DNA from: Candidatus Solibacter sp.
Lineage (GTDB): Bacteria > Acidobacteriota > Terriglobia > Bryobacterales > Bryobacteraceae
Direction of reading: 5' to 3'
Length of the DNA: 5,965 nt
NCBI GenBank assembly: GCA_017883355.1
Contig: JADGNS010000345.1
Coordinates: 1-5,965, forward strand
Shown here: piece by piece, positions 1 through 5,144 of the stretch
Layout of the letters: each line of letters opens with the position of its first letter
How positions within the stretch are numbered: position 1 is the stretch's first letter
Made by a program: the position numbers and the translations under genes
The notes under the pieces: model-generated
The model's input: the letters and a program-made list of their open reading frames with translations, nothing else
Database searches by the model: none
What the model was told of the DNA's origin: nothing

Positions 1-170
1 GCGTCGCCGAAGATCATGGCGCCGAGCCGTCCGTTACCGATGGGCAGGGCCTGGCTCTGCCAGTCCTCGGCGGGCTGATTAAAGTGCAGGGCCAGTTGCT
101 GGCTGTTGGCGGCGGCGGCCAGGGCCAGTGTAACAACTGCGCGGGCGGTAGATCTCATGGTCTTTTTCAT
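1..170 (-). CDS. Secreted GH95-like glycoside hydrolase (putative alpha-L-fucosidase), N-terminal fragment
   Basis: Only the first 56 codons are inside the window; the gene continues past the left edge. The protein starts with a signal peptide: basic residues KKTMRSTAR, a hydrophobic stretch AVVTLALAAAA, and a likely cleavage site near residues 20-24 (ANSQQ). The mature N-terminus has the pattern LHFNQPAEDWQSQALPIGNG followed by RLGAMIFGD. An aromatic residue, xQPA, W, then LPIGNGRLGAMxFG is the hallmark opening of GH95 enzymes, which remove alpha-L-fucose (some family members act on other sugars such as galactose) from plant or animal glycans, usually in the periplasm or outside the cell. 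The ATG at 168-170 is preferred because AAGGTG lies just upstream at 175-180 with good spacing; an alternative ATG at 156-158 would cut into the signal peptide's basic part. The catalytic domain is not visible, so the exact substrate is an inference. The gene is divergent from the small basic protein at 327. Confidence 0.8.
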   Translation of the reverse strand, partial: MKKTMRSTARAVVTLALAAAANSQQLALHFNQPAEDWQSQALPIGNGRLGAMIFGD

Positions 171-174
171 TGTG

Positions 175-180
175 CACCTT
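175..180 (-). promoter_or_regulatory. Ribosome binding site of the GH95-like gene
   Basis: AAGGTG on the minus strand lies four bases before the ATG at 168-170. It is the clearest Shine-Dalgarno match in the window and decides the start in favour of this ATG over the one four codons later. Confidence 0.6.
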
Positions 181-209
181 GGGCGGCGGTCCGGCGGGTC
201 CGGCCGCGT

Positions 210-231
210 AACTGTCCTCTTTGGGACAGTT
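210..231. promoter_or_regulatory. Perfect inverted repeat in divergent promoter region, candidate operator
   Basis: The arms AACTGTCC (210-217) and GGACAGTT (224-231) are exact reverse complements around a 6-base centre. The site is centred 50 bases upstream of the GH95-like start, where a dimeric helix-turn-helix regulator could control that gene. A stem-loop in the 5' leader of the GH95 mRNA is the other possibility. No T-rich tract follows in either direction, so a terminator is unlikely. The binding protein cannot be named from the sequence. Confidence 0.45.
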
Positions 232-240
232 TTGGAATAA

Positions 241-268
241 CGGTACTTTTTGGGCGGGAATAGTACCG
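241..268. promoter_or_regulatory. Second perfect inverted repeat between divergent genes, candidate operator
   Basis: CGGTACT (241-247) and AGTACCG (262-268) are exact inverted copies separated by 14 bases. The arms are 21 bases apart centre to centre, about two helical turns, which suits a dimeric regulator binding one DNA face. The element lies 9 bases from the first inverted repeat and has a different sequence, so a different regulator or a composite control region is possible. A weak TACTAT (minus strand, 260-265), a possible -10 for the leftward gene, overlaps its inner edge, but no good -35 pairs with it. Confidence 0.4.
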
Positions 269-311
269 AAAAATGTTACAGTATCGCTCACACTTCCCGC
301 CAGCTACGACT

Positions 312-317
312 TATACT
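312..317 (+). promoter_or_regulatory. Possible -10 element of the small basic protein gene
   Basis: TATACT matches the TATAAT consensus at five of six positions. No convincing -35 hexamer is found 16-18 bases upstream. If it is used, transcription would begin around 324-327, essentially on the ATG at 327, giving a leaderless or nearly leaderless mRNA. That fits the absence of a clear Shine-Dalgarno sequence before this start. This is an inference from spacing only. Confidence 0.3.
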
Positions 318-326
318 GAACGACAT

Positions 327-578
327 ATGTCAATTAGTCTTGATAAAGCGACCTTGGAAGCCGCGCTGGTGGGATACCAGCAGCAGCTACAGCAGATTGA
401 AGCGAAGATGGCGGAACTGCGCCGCATGCTCGGACAGGCGCCCGCCGCGGCGCCGGCAGCCAAGCGCGCGCGTAAAGCCCCCGCGAAAAAGCAGAAACAT
501 CGCATGAGTGCCGAGGGAAGAGCGCGCATTGCCGCGGCGCAACGTGCCCGCTGGGCCAAGACCAAGAAAGCCCAGTAG
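327..578 (+). CDS. Small basic protein with coiled-coil segment and histone-H1-like tail, unknown function
   Basis: This 83-residue protein has two parts. Residues 1-36 (start MSISLDKATLEAALVGYQQQ, then LQQIEAKMAELRRMLGQ) form a predicted amphipathic helix with heptad-like leucine/isoleucine spacing, suggesting a short coiled coil and dimerisation. Residues 37-83 are rich in alanine, proline, lysine and arginine, with AAKRARKAPAKK and a closing block resembling SAEGRARIAAAQRARWAK. Such tails resemble histone-H1-like and other nucleic-acid-binding tails, and I recall this type of ending from small acidobacterial proteins; no named family is claimed. DNA or RNA binding is inferred from charge. 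The ATG at 327 is chosen over the in-frame ATG at 273 because the extra 18 residues are not helix-like and would run the gene through the inverted-repeat region. No clear ribosome binding site precedes 327. It is divergent from the GH95-like gene and convergent with lgt. Confidence 0.65.
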   Translation: MSISLDKATLEAALVGYQQQLQQIEAKMAELRRMLGQAPAAAPAAKRARKAPAKKQKHRMSAEGRARIAAAQRARWAKTKKAQ

Positions 579-580
579 AC

Positions 581-601
581 GCGGCGCAAATTGTGCGCCG
601 C
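581..601 (+). terminator. GC-rich hairpin just after the small basic protein gene
   Basis: GCGGCGCA (581-588) and TGCGCCGC (594-601) form a perfect 8-bp stem with a 5-base loop, starting two bases after the stop codon. There is no following T run, so it is not a textbook intrinsic terminator. It may help end transcription or protect the 3' end of the mRNA. Confidence 0.45.
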
Positions 602-615
602 ATCATATAGTGAAG

Positions 616-639
616 AACGTCGGCGCGGACGCCGACGTT
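616..639 (-). terminator. Strong hairpin between convergent genes, likely terminator of the ileS-lspA-lgt cluster
   Basis: AACGTCGGCG (616-625) and CGCCGACGTT (630-639) form a perfect 10-bp stem with a 4-base loop, the strongest stem in the window. On the minus strand it begins 19 bases beyond the lgt stop and is followed by TTCTTCACT, a weak pyrimidine tract. The symmetric stem could also stop transcripts coming from the small gene on the other strand. Confidence 0.55.
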
Positions 640-641
640 GC

Positions 642-655
642 AGCCTTGAAAGGCT
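642..655 (-). terminator. Small hairpin adjoining the lgt stop
   Basis: AGCCTT (642-647) and AAGGCT (650-655) are inverted copies; a realistic fold has five pairs (642-646 with 651-655) and a TGAA loop. It starts three bases past the lgt stop codon and sits directly before the stronger hairpin at 616-639. It is weak alone and may add to that terminator or be chance. Confidence 0.25.
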
Positions 656-658
656 ACG

Positions 659-1432
659 CTACGGGGCGGGGCGGCTGGGGCGTTGCCGCCAGAGACATGC
701 CGCGCCCAAGAGAAACAGGCCCGCGGAAATATACTGTGACGTGTCGAACGCCCCGCCGAGCACATTCCCCTGCTCGTGTACCCGGAAGAACTCCACGGTG
801 AACCGCGCCGTGGAGTAAAGCATAAGATAGGCCCCGATAATGGATCCGCCGGAGTGCGCCCGGTGAATGCGCCAATAGAGGAAGCCGAAAATGGCGAACT
901 CCGCGAAGGCTTCGTAGAGTTGTGTGGGATGCACCGGGAGATTGAGCGGAACACCGACGAGTTCGTGCGCCACGGGGCTGGTAAAGGTCACCGCCCACGG
1001 ACGGTGGCACTCGACGCCCCAGCAACACCCGGCCGAAAAGCAACCGAGGCGGCCGATGCCGTGGCCGAGGGCGATGGCGGGGGCGAAAACGTCGGCCGTC
1101 TTCCAGCCTGGAAGTCGGGTCTTTCGCATGTACCAGATGGCTACGGCCAGGGCCGCGATGAGCCCCCCGTAGAACACGCCGCCCGCACGCAAGGTGGAGA
1201 GGGAAAGAATCTCGCCGGGGTGCCCCGCGTAGTAGCGGAAATCCACCAGGAACATCATCGCCTTGGCGCCGCCAATGGCCGCGAGCGCGCAGTAGATGCC
1301 CAGGTTGGTGACGGTGTCGGCATTCAGCCCCGCCTCGCGCGCCAGCCGACCGGCGAGCCAGAGCGCGGTCAAAAACGCGGCAGCCACGAGCGCGCCATAG
1401 GTGGGCAGGAAGTGGAAGAGTTCAGGATACAT
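659..1432 (-). CDS. lgt: Prolipoprotein diacylglyceryl transferase Lgt (Cys-rich signature variant)
   Basis: Lgt moves diacylglycerol from phosphatidylglycerol to the lipobox cysteine of prolipoproteins in the inner membrane, the first step of lipoprotein maturation. The 257-residue length is normal and the protein is strongly hydrophobic, with segments near 12-30, 84-102, 114-124, 175-188 and 234-248 among others, consistent with the seven-helix fold. The core signature is GIGRLGCF (125-132) followed by SAGCCWG (133-139); Arg128 matches the essential arginine of the E. coli signature. HPTQLYE (168-174) and RFTVEFFR (210-217) are the other conserved family motifs. Compared with E. coli, Asn and Glu of the GRLGNFxNGE motif are Cys131 and Cys136, and the essential His region reads FYGG (87-90) with Tyr88; I believe such Cys/Tyr forms recur in delta-type proteobacteria and acidobacteria. 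The ATG overlaps the end of lspA by 11 bp, with GGCAGG upstream as a modest ribosome site. Last gene of the cluster. Confidence 0.93.
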   Translation of the reverse strand: MYPELFHFLPTYGALVAAAFLTALWLAGRLAREAGLNADTVTNLGIYCALAAIGGAKAMMFLVDFRYYAGHPGEILSLSTLRAGGVFYGGLIAALAVAIWYMRKTRLPGWKTADVFAPAIALGHGIGRLGCFSAGCCWGVECHRPWAVTFTSPVAHELVGVPLNLPVHPTQLYEAFAEFAIFGFLYWRIHRAHSGGSIIGAYLMLYSTARFTVEFFRVHEQGNVLGGAFDTSQYISAGLFLLGAACLWRQRPSRPAP

Positions 1433-1916
1433 TTTGCGCCTGCCGCTTGGGCCGCAACAGATCGATCAACAGCAGACCGCTGCCGATCACGATGGCCGAA
1501 TCGGCCACGTTAAACGTGTGCCAGTGATACTCGCGGATGTAGAAGTCCAGGAAATCGGTCACTTTTCCCCACGCCGCGCGATCGAACACGTTGCCCGCCG
1601 CACCGCCCAGAATCAGCGTGAGACCCCAGAAGGAACCGCGGTCCAGCCGCCGCGCGTTCCACAGCATGGCCGCCACAAACACCACCGCCGCGGCCGAGAG
1701 GACGATCAGCAACGTAGTCCGCCACTCGTTGGTGGAATCGTTGAAGATGCCGAACGCCATCCCGCGATTCTCGGAGCGCACGATGTTGAACAAGCCTGGG
1801 ATCACGGGCACCGTGTCCAGGGCGGAAACGCTGGTCTCCACGATCCACTTGGTGAGGCGATCGAGCGCGAACACCGCCGCGGCGATTGCGTAGGCCTTCA
1901 CCCGCGGGTCAGCCAT
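1422..1916 (-). CDS. lspA: Lipoprotein signal peptidase II LspA
   Basis: LspA is the inner-membrane aspartyl protease that removes the signal peptide from lipoproteins after Lgt has lipidated the cysteine. The 164-residue product fits the family and has four hydrophobic segments, near 7-18, 66-85, 95-110 and 137-153. Family motifs are complete: D19RLTKW in the first helix, NRGMAFG (50-56), GNVFDR (108-113) with catalytic Asp112, and FNVADS (135-140) with catalytic Asp139. The ATG at 1914-1916 overlaps the ileS stop by 8 bp (ATGGCTGA), so translation is probably coupled to ileS; only a weak GAG lies upstream. A longer frame starting at 1985 adds 23 residues with no family resemblance lying inside ileS and was not used. 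The end overlaps the lgt start. ileS-lspA adjacency is widespread in bacteria, and having lgt next puts two consecutive enzymes of one pathway together. Confidence 0.95.
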   Translation of the reverse strand: MADPRVKAYAIAAAVFALDRLTKWIVETSVSALDTVPVIPGLFNIVRSENRGMAFGIFNDSTNEWRTTLLIVLSAAAVVFVAAMLWNARRLDRGSFWGLTLILGGAAGNVFDRAAWGKVTDFLDFYIREYHWHTFNVADSAIVIGSGLLLIDLLRPKRQAQNVS

Positions 1917-4719
1917 GGACGATCTCGTGGACTGCGCCGGCGCAGGGCAGGCAGATGGTGGGGAAACCCGGGTCGCCGCCCACATCCAGGGTGTACTTCC
2001 AGCAGCGCTCGCATTTGGCGCCCGCCGCGCGCTCCACTTTCACGCCAAGGTCGGCGTCTTCGGCGCGATCGAGTTCCACCTGCGACACGATGAACAGGGC
2101 GGGCAGTTCCGCCGCGTACTGCTGGAGCAGGGTGTAGCGTTCGCCGTTCGCGGAGAGGAGCACGCGAGCCTCCAGCGGCGCACCGATGAGCTTCTGGTTG
2201 CGCGCCGTGTCCAGATGTTTCAGTACGACGTCCCTTACTTCCATGAGACGGTCCCAGTTGGCGGTGCGTTTCCGTGCGGCATCGTCGAGCCCGGCAGCGA
2301 GCTCGGCGGGCTCCGGGAAGTACGCCAGGTGGACGCTCTCGGCACGCCCCATGTGGCCCCACACCTCTTCGGCGGTGAAACTCATGAGCGGCGCCAGCAG
2401 GCGGACGAACGCGTCCAGCAGGCGGTACAGTGCGGTTTGCGCGCTACGCCTTCCCGGCGATTTCGGCGCGGAGGTGTAGAGGCGGTCCTTCAACACGTCG
2501 AAGTACACGGCGCTGAGATCCACCGTGCAGAAGGCGTAGACCGCGTGATAGACCTTGTGGAACTCGAAGTTGTCGTACCAGGCGCGGCAGCGCGTTACCA
2601 GGTCTTCGGCGCGCAGGAGCATCCACTGGTCCAACTCCGCCATCTCGCGCGCCGGCACCGCATCGGTCGCGGGGTCGAAGCCCGCCAGGTTGCCCAGCAT
2701 GTAACGGAACGTATTGCGCAGCTTGCGGTAGGCATCCACCAGGCGGGTCAGAATGGTGGCGGACATGCGCACGTCTTCGTGGAATTCCACCGACGCCGTC
2801 CACAGGCGGAGAATATCCGCGCCGTGATCCTTGATGATGGTATTGGGGTCCACGGCGTTGCCCAGGGATTTGTGCATGGCCTTGCCTTCGCCGTCCAACA
2901 CCCAGCCGTTGAGCAGGCAGGCGCGGTAGGGCGAACTGCCGCGCAAGCCGGTGCCCACGAGAAGGGAACTGTGGAACCAGCCGCGATACTGATCGCCGCC
3001 TTCCAGGTACACGTCGGCCGGCCAGGGCAATCCGAAGCTTTCGTTGAGCACCGCCAGATGGCTGGATCCGGAATCGAACCACACGTCGAGAATGTCGGTC
3101 TCCTTGGCGAATTCCGTGCCGCCGCATTTGGCGCAGGTGTGCCCCGCCGGCAGCAACTCCGCCGCGGTGCGTTCGTACCAGACGTCCGCCGAGTGCTCGG
3201 CAAAGAGCGCCACGATGGGGTCCAGAATCTTACGGTCCGTGACCGGCTCGCGGCAGCCCTCGCAGTAGAAGACGATGATGGGCACGCCCCACACGCGCTG
3301 GCGCGAGATGCACCAATCGGGCCGGGCGGCGATCATGTTGGAGATGCGCTCCTGCCCCCACTCGGGCATCCACTTCACCTGCTTGATGGCATCGAGCGCG
3401 TCCTGGCGGAAGTGGTTGAGGTCCATGCCGATGAACCACTGCTCGGTGGCGCGGAAGATGACGGGATGGTGGCAGCGCCAGCAGTGCGGGTAAGAGTGTG
3501 CCAGTTTCTCCATGCCCATCAGCGCGCCCGCTTCTTGCAAAAGCTCGAGCACGATCGGGTTGCCTTCCCACACGGTCTTGCCGATGAGCGCGTCGGGAAG
3601 ATATCCGGGCGCGCCTTCGGCGCGGAAGAATCGCCCGGCCGCATCCACCGGACAATACGTCGCGATGCCGTACTTCTGCCCGACGGTGTAGTCTTCCTGT
3701 CCGTGTCCGGGTGCGGTATGCACGGCACCGGTGCCCTGTTCCAGCGTCACGTGGTCGGCCAGTATGCCTTGTGAATCGCGATCGAGCAGCGGGTGGCGGA
3801 ACACCGCGCCTTCAGTGCGCGCGCCGGGGAAGGTGGCGACGGTGTGGTGGTCATGCCAGCCCAGTTTTTGCGCCGTCACCTCCACCAGGTCCGCCGCCAC
3901 GAGATACACGGCGCCGGCGACTTCCACCGCCGCGTACTGGTAGCGGGGGTTGTAGGCGATGGCCATGTTGGCCGGGATGGTCCAGGGCGTGGTGGTCCAG
4001 ATCAGGCCAAAAACCTGGTGGCCGGCGAGTGCCGGATCGATCGCCGCGGGATCGGAGGCCAGAGAAAAGCGCACCCAGATGGAAGGGCTGGTGTGGTCGG
4101 CATATTCCACCTCGGCCTCGGCCAGCGCGGTGCGGTCCTTGATGCACCAGTGCACGGGCTTGAGGCCCTTGTAGACGTAGCCCTTATCGAGGAAATCCAC
4201 GAAGGCGCCGGCGATCACGGACTGATACTTCGCGTTCATGGTGAGATAGGGATCTTCCCAGCGGCCGAGCACGCCGAGGCGCTTGAAATCCTGCCGCTGG
4301 AGTTCGACGTACTTTTCGGCGTACTGGCGGCAGGCGCGGCGGATCTGCACCGCTGTCATGTGCGCCTTCTTGGAGCCGAGCTCGCTATCGACTTTGATTT
4401 CGATGGGCAGGCCGTGGCAATCCCAGCCCGGGACGTAGGGCGAATCGAAGCCCGCCATGGTTTTCGATTTGACGACGAAATCCTTGAGGATCTTGTTGAA
4501 CGCGGTGCCCATGTGGATGCGGCCGTTGGCGTACGGCGGTCCGTCGTGGAGGACGTACAGCGGCCGGCCGGCGCGCGAGGCGCGAATTTTGCGATACAGC
4601 TTCTCCTCTTCCCAGCGCGCCAGCATCTTGGGCTCGGCCTGCGGCAGGTTGGCCTTCATGGAGAAAGCGGTCGTTGGCAGATTGATGGTCTGCTTCAGCA
4701 CTACGTTTTGCGGGTCCAT
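1909..4719 (-). CDS. ileS: Isoleucyl-tRNA synthetase (class Ia)
   Basis: This cytoplasmic enzyme charges tRNA-Ile with isoleucine. The 936-residue length is typical of bacterial IleRS. From the N-terminus: TINLPTTAFSMKANLP (11-26) is the usual opening; DGPPYANG with H69MGT (the HIGH-class ATP site) spans 59-72; GWDCHGLPIE is at 98-107. The CP1 editing domain has WTTTPWTIPAN (241-251) and GTGAVHTAPGHGQEDY (329-344) with the Asp343 that contacts the mischarged amino acid's amino group. Then come DVWFDSGSSH (545-554), GWFHSSLL (580-587) and the KMSKS loop in the form KAMHKSLGN (613-621). A C-terminal zinc finger uses Cys903, 906, 923 and 926; further CxxC pairs are at 413/416, 486/489 and 529/532. 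The ATG at 4719 gives the standard N-terminus; starting at Met21 would lose conserved residues. No Shine-Dalgarno is obvious before it (only AAGAG 13-17 bases away). The same frame stays open upstream into the ATPase gene. First gene of ileS-lspA-lgt. Confidence 0.97.
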   Translation of the reverse strand: MDPQNVVLKQTINLPTTAFSMKANLPQAEPKMLARWEEEKLYRKIRASRAGRPLYVLHDGPPYANGRIHMGTAFNKILKDFVVKSKTMAGFDSPYVPGWDCHGLPIEIKVDSELGSKKAHMTAVQIRRACRQYAEKYVELQRQDFKRLGVLGRWEDPYLTMNAKYQSVIAGAFVDFLDKGYVYKGLKPVHWCIKDRTALAEAEVEYADHTSPSIWVRFSLASDPAAIDPALAGHQVFGLIWTTTPWTIPANMAIAYNPRYQYAAVEVAGAVYLVAADLVEVTAQKLGWHDHHTVATFPGARTEGAVFRHPLLDRDSQGILADHVTLEQGTGAVHTAPGHGQEDYTVGQKYGIATYCPVDAAGRFFRAEGAPGYLPDALIGKTVWEGNPIVLELLQEAGALMGMEKLAHSYPHCWRCHHPVIFRATEQWFIGMDLNHFRQDALDAIKQVKWMPEWGQERISNMIAARPDWCISRQRVWGVPIIVFYCEGCREPVTDRKILDPIVALFAEHSADVWYERTAAELLPAGHTCAKCGGTEFAKETDILDVWFDSGSSHLAVLNESFGLPWPADVYLEGGDQYRGWFHSSLLVGTGLRGSSPYRACLLNGWVLDGEGKAMHKSLGNAVDPNTIIKDHGADILRLWTASVEFHEDVRMSATILTRLVDAYRKLRNTFRYMLGNLAGFDPATDAVPAREMAELDQWMLLRAEDLVTRCRAWYDNFEFHKVYHAVYAFCTVDLSAVYFDVLKDRLYTSAPKSPGRRSAQTALYRLLDAFVRLLAPLMSFTAEEVWGHMGRAESVHLAYFPEPAELAAGLDDAARKRTANWDRLMEVRDVVLKHLDTARNQKLIGAPLEARVLLSANGERYTLLQQYAAELPALFIVSQVELDRAEDADLGVKVERAAGAKCERCWKYTLDVGGDPGFPTICLPCAGAVHEIVHG

Positions 4720-4787
4720 TGGAGGGGTAACTCTTATGGTAGCAAGTAGGGCGGCATCAGTCGTGACGGCTGGGGTGCGCAACGGGG

Positions 4788-4810
4788 GACTCTCCCGGCG
4801 TGGGAGAGCC
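4788..4810. repeat. Hairpin upstream of ileS
   Basis: CTCTCCC (4790-4796) and GGGAGAG (4802-4808) form a perfect 7-bp stem with a 5-base loop; on the minus-strand RNA a G·U and a G-C pair lengthen it to nine. No T run follows on the minus strand. It could be a weak terminator for transcription coming from the ATPase side, or a structure in the ileS leader about 70 bases before its start. Confidence 0.4.
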
Positions 4811-4830
4811 GGGACTATACGGGAGGTCGA

Positions 4831-4937
4831 GTTCAACGCAGAGGCGCGGAGAACGCAGAGGAAGCGCAGAGAAGACATTGGCTGGGAAACTTGGGCAGCG
4901 CGACTTCGACGCGGAGTCGCGGAGTTCGCGGAGGAAG
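4831..4937. repeat. Purine-rich intergenic repeat: two diverged direct copies of a CGC(A/G)GAG-type unit
   Basis: Positions 4831-4864 and 4904-4937 align without gaps at 27 of 34 bases. Each copy is itself built from short degenerate ACGCRGAG / CGCGGAG / CGCRGAGGAAG words. A partial fourth word (GCGCAGAGAAG) follows the first copy. This matches a style of dispersed intergenic repeat that I recall from several GC-rich phyla, including acidobacteria and planctomycetes, where it often gives spurious peptides and false CRISPR calls. That broader occurrence is from memory, not checked. It lies wholly in non-coding-looking DNA before ileS. Confidence 0.6.
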
Positions 4938-5046
4938 AAGTTTGAGCTTCGCTCGGATGGACAAGGCGACCCAGAGGGTACCCCCTTATCCCACCGGCCA
5001 AGTCGGCGCGCTGCCTGGCAAGCTGGGGAGAGTGAGCGGGGGGTGG

Positions 5047-5144
5047 TGTGACGCAAGAGGTGGGAGGTGGGGGGATTTCTGGTGGGGGGATAAGATGCTC
5101 TTGCGGTTCGGGTTGCGGGGAGGGCGGGAGATTTTGTGACGCAA
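5047..5144. repeat. 10-bp direct repeat flanking a low-complexity G-rich segment
   Basis: TGTGACGCAA occurs exactly at 5047-5056 and 5135-5144, 88 bases apart. Between them the + strand is almost all G, T and A, with runs such as GGTGGGAGGTGGGGGG, and CGCAAGAG (5052-5059) is matched by an inverted CTCTTGCG (5098-5105). The right copy falls just past the last conserved residues of the ATPase. The arrangement could be a scar of insertion, slippage or deletion. Confidence 0.4.

Larger units (their letters stand above)
4720..5052. other. Repeat-rich stretch between the ATPase remnant and ileS
   Basis: About 330 bases without a recognisable gene. It contains a hairpin (4788-4810), two diverged copies of a purine-rich unit (4831-4937), a segment with a GGGTACCC palindrome (4976-4983), and G-rich DNA toward 5036-5093. 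On the minus strand it is open in the frame of both neighbours, encoding about 110 residues of arginine/serine/proline-rich peptide with no family resemblance. It should also hold the ileS promoter; the only hexamer of note is TATAGT (minus, 4814-4819) without a convincing -35. No T-box consensus or other riboswitch motif was seen. Confidence 0.6.

Noticed and set aside
273..578. Small basic protein starting at 273
   Set aside because: The extra 18 residues look like translated promoter DNA and there is no ribosome site. It remains possible but less likely than 327.
776..1513. A 245-codon open frame on the + strand opposite lgt and lspA
   Set aside because: The translated peptide is charged and without recognisable motifs, while lgt on the other strand is unmistakable.
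1422..1985. lspA starting at 1985
   Set aside because: The added 23 residues lie inside ileS coding sequence and do not resemble LspA. The ATG at 1916 gives the standard N-terminal helix.
1915..3774. A 619-codon open frame on the + strand opposite ileS
   Set aside because: It is a shadow of the GC-rich ileS codon pattern. The peptide has no domain, and the opposite strand carries complete IleRS motifs.
4720..4830. T-box riboswitch before ileS
   Set aside because: No AGGGTGG-type T-box sequence or antiterminator/terminator pair with a T run was found in the ileS leader.
4831..4937. CRISPR-like array
   Set aside because: There are only two imperfect copies, with internal word repetition and no regular spacers or cas genes nearby.
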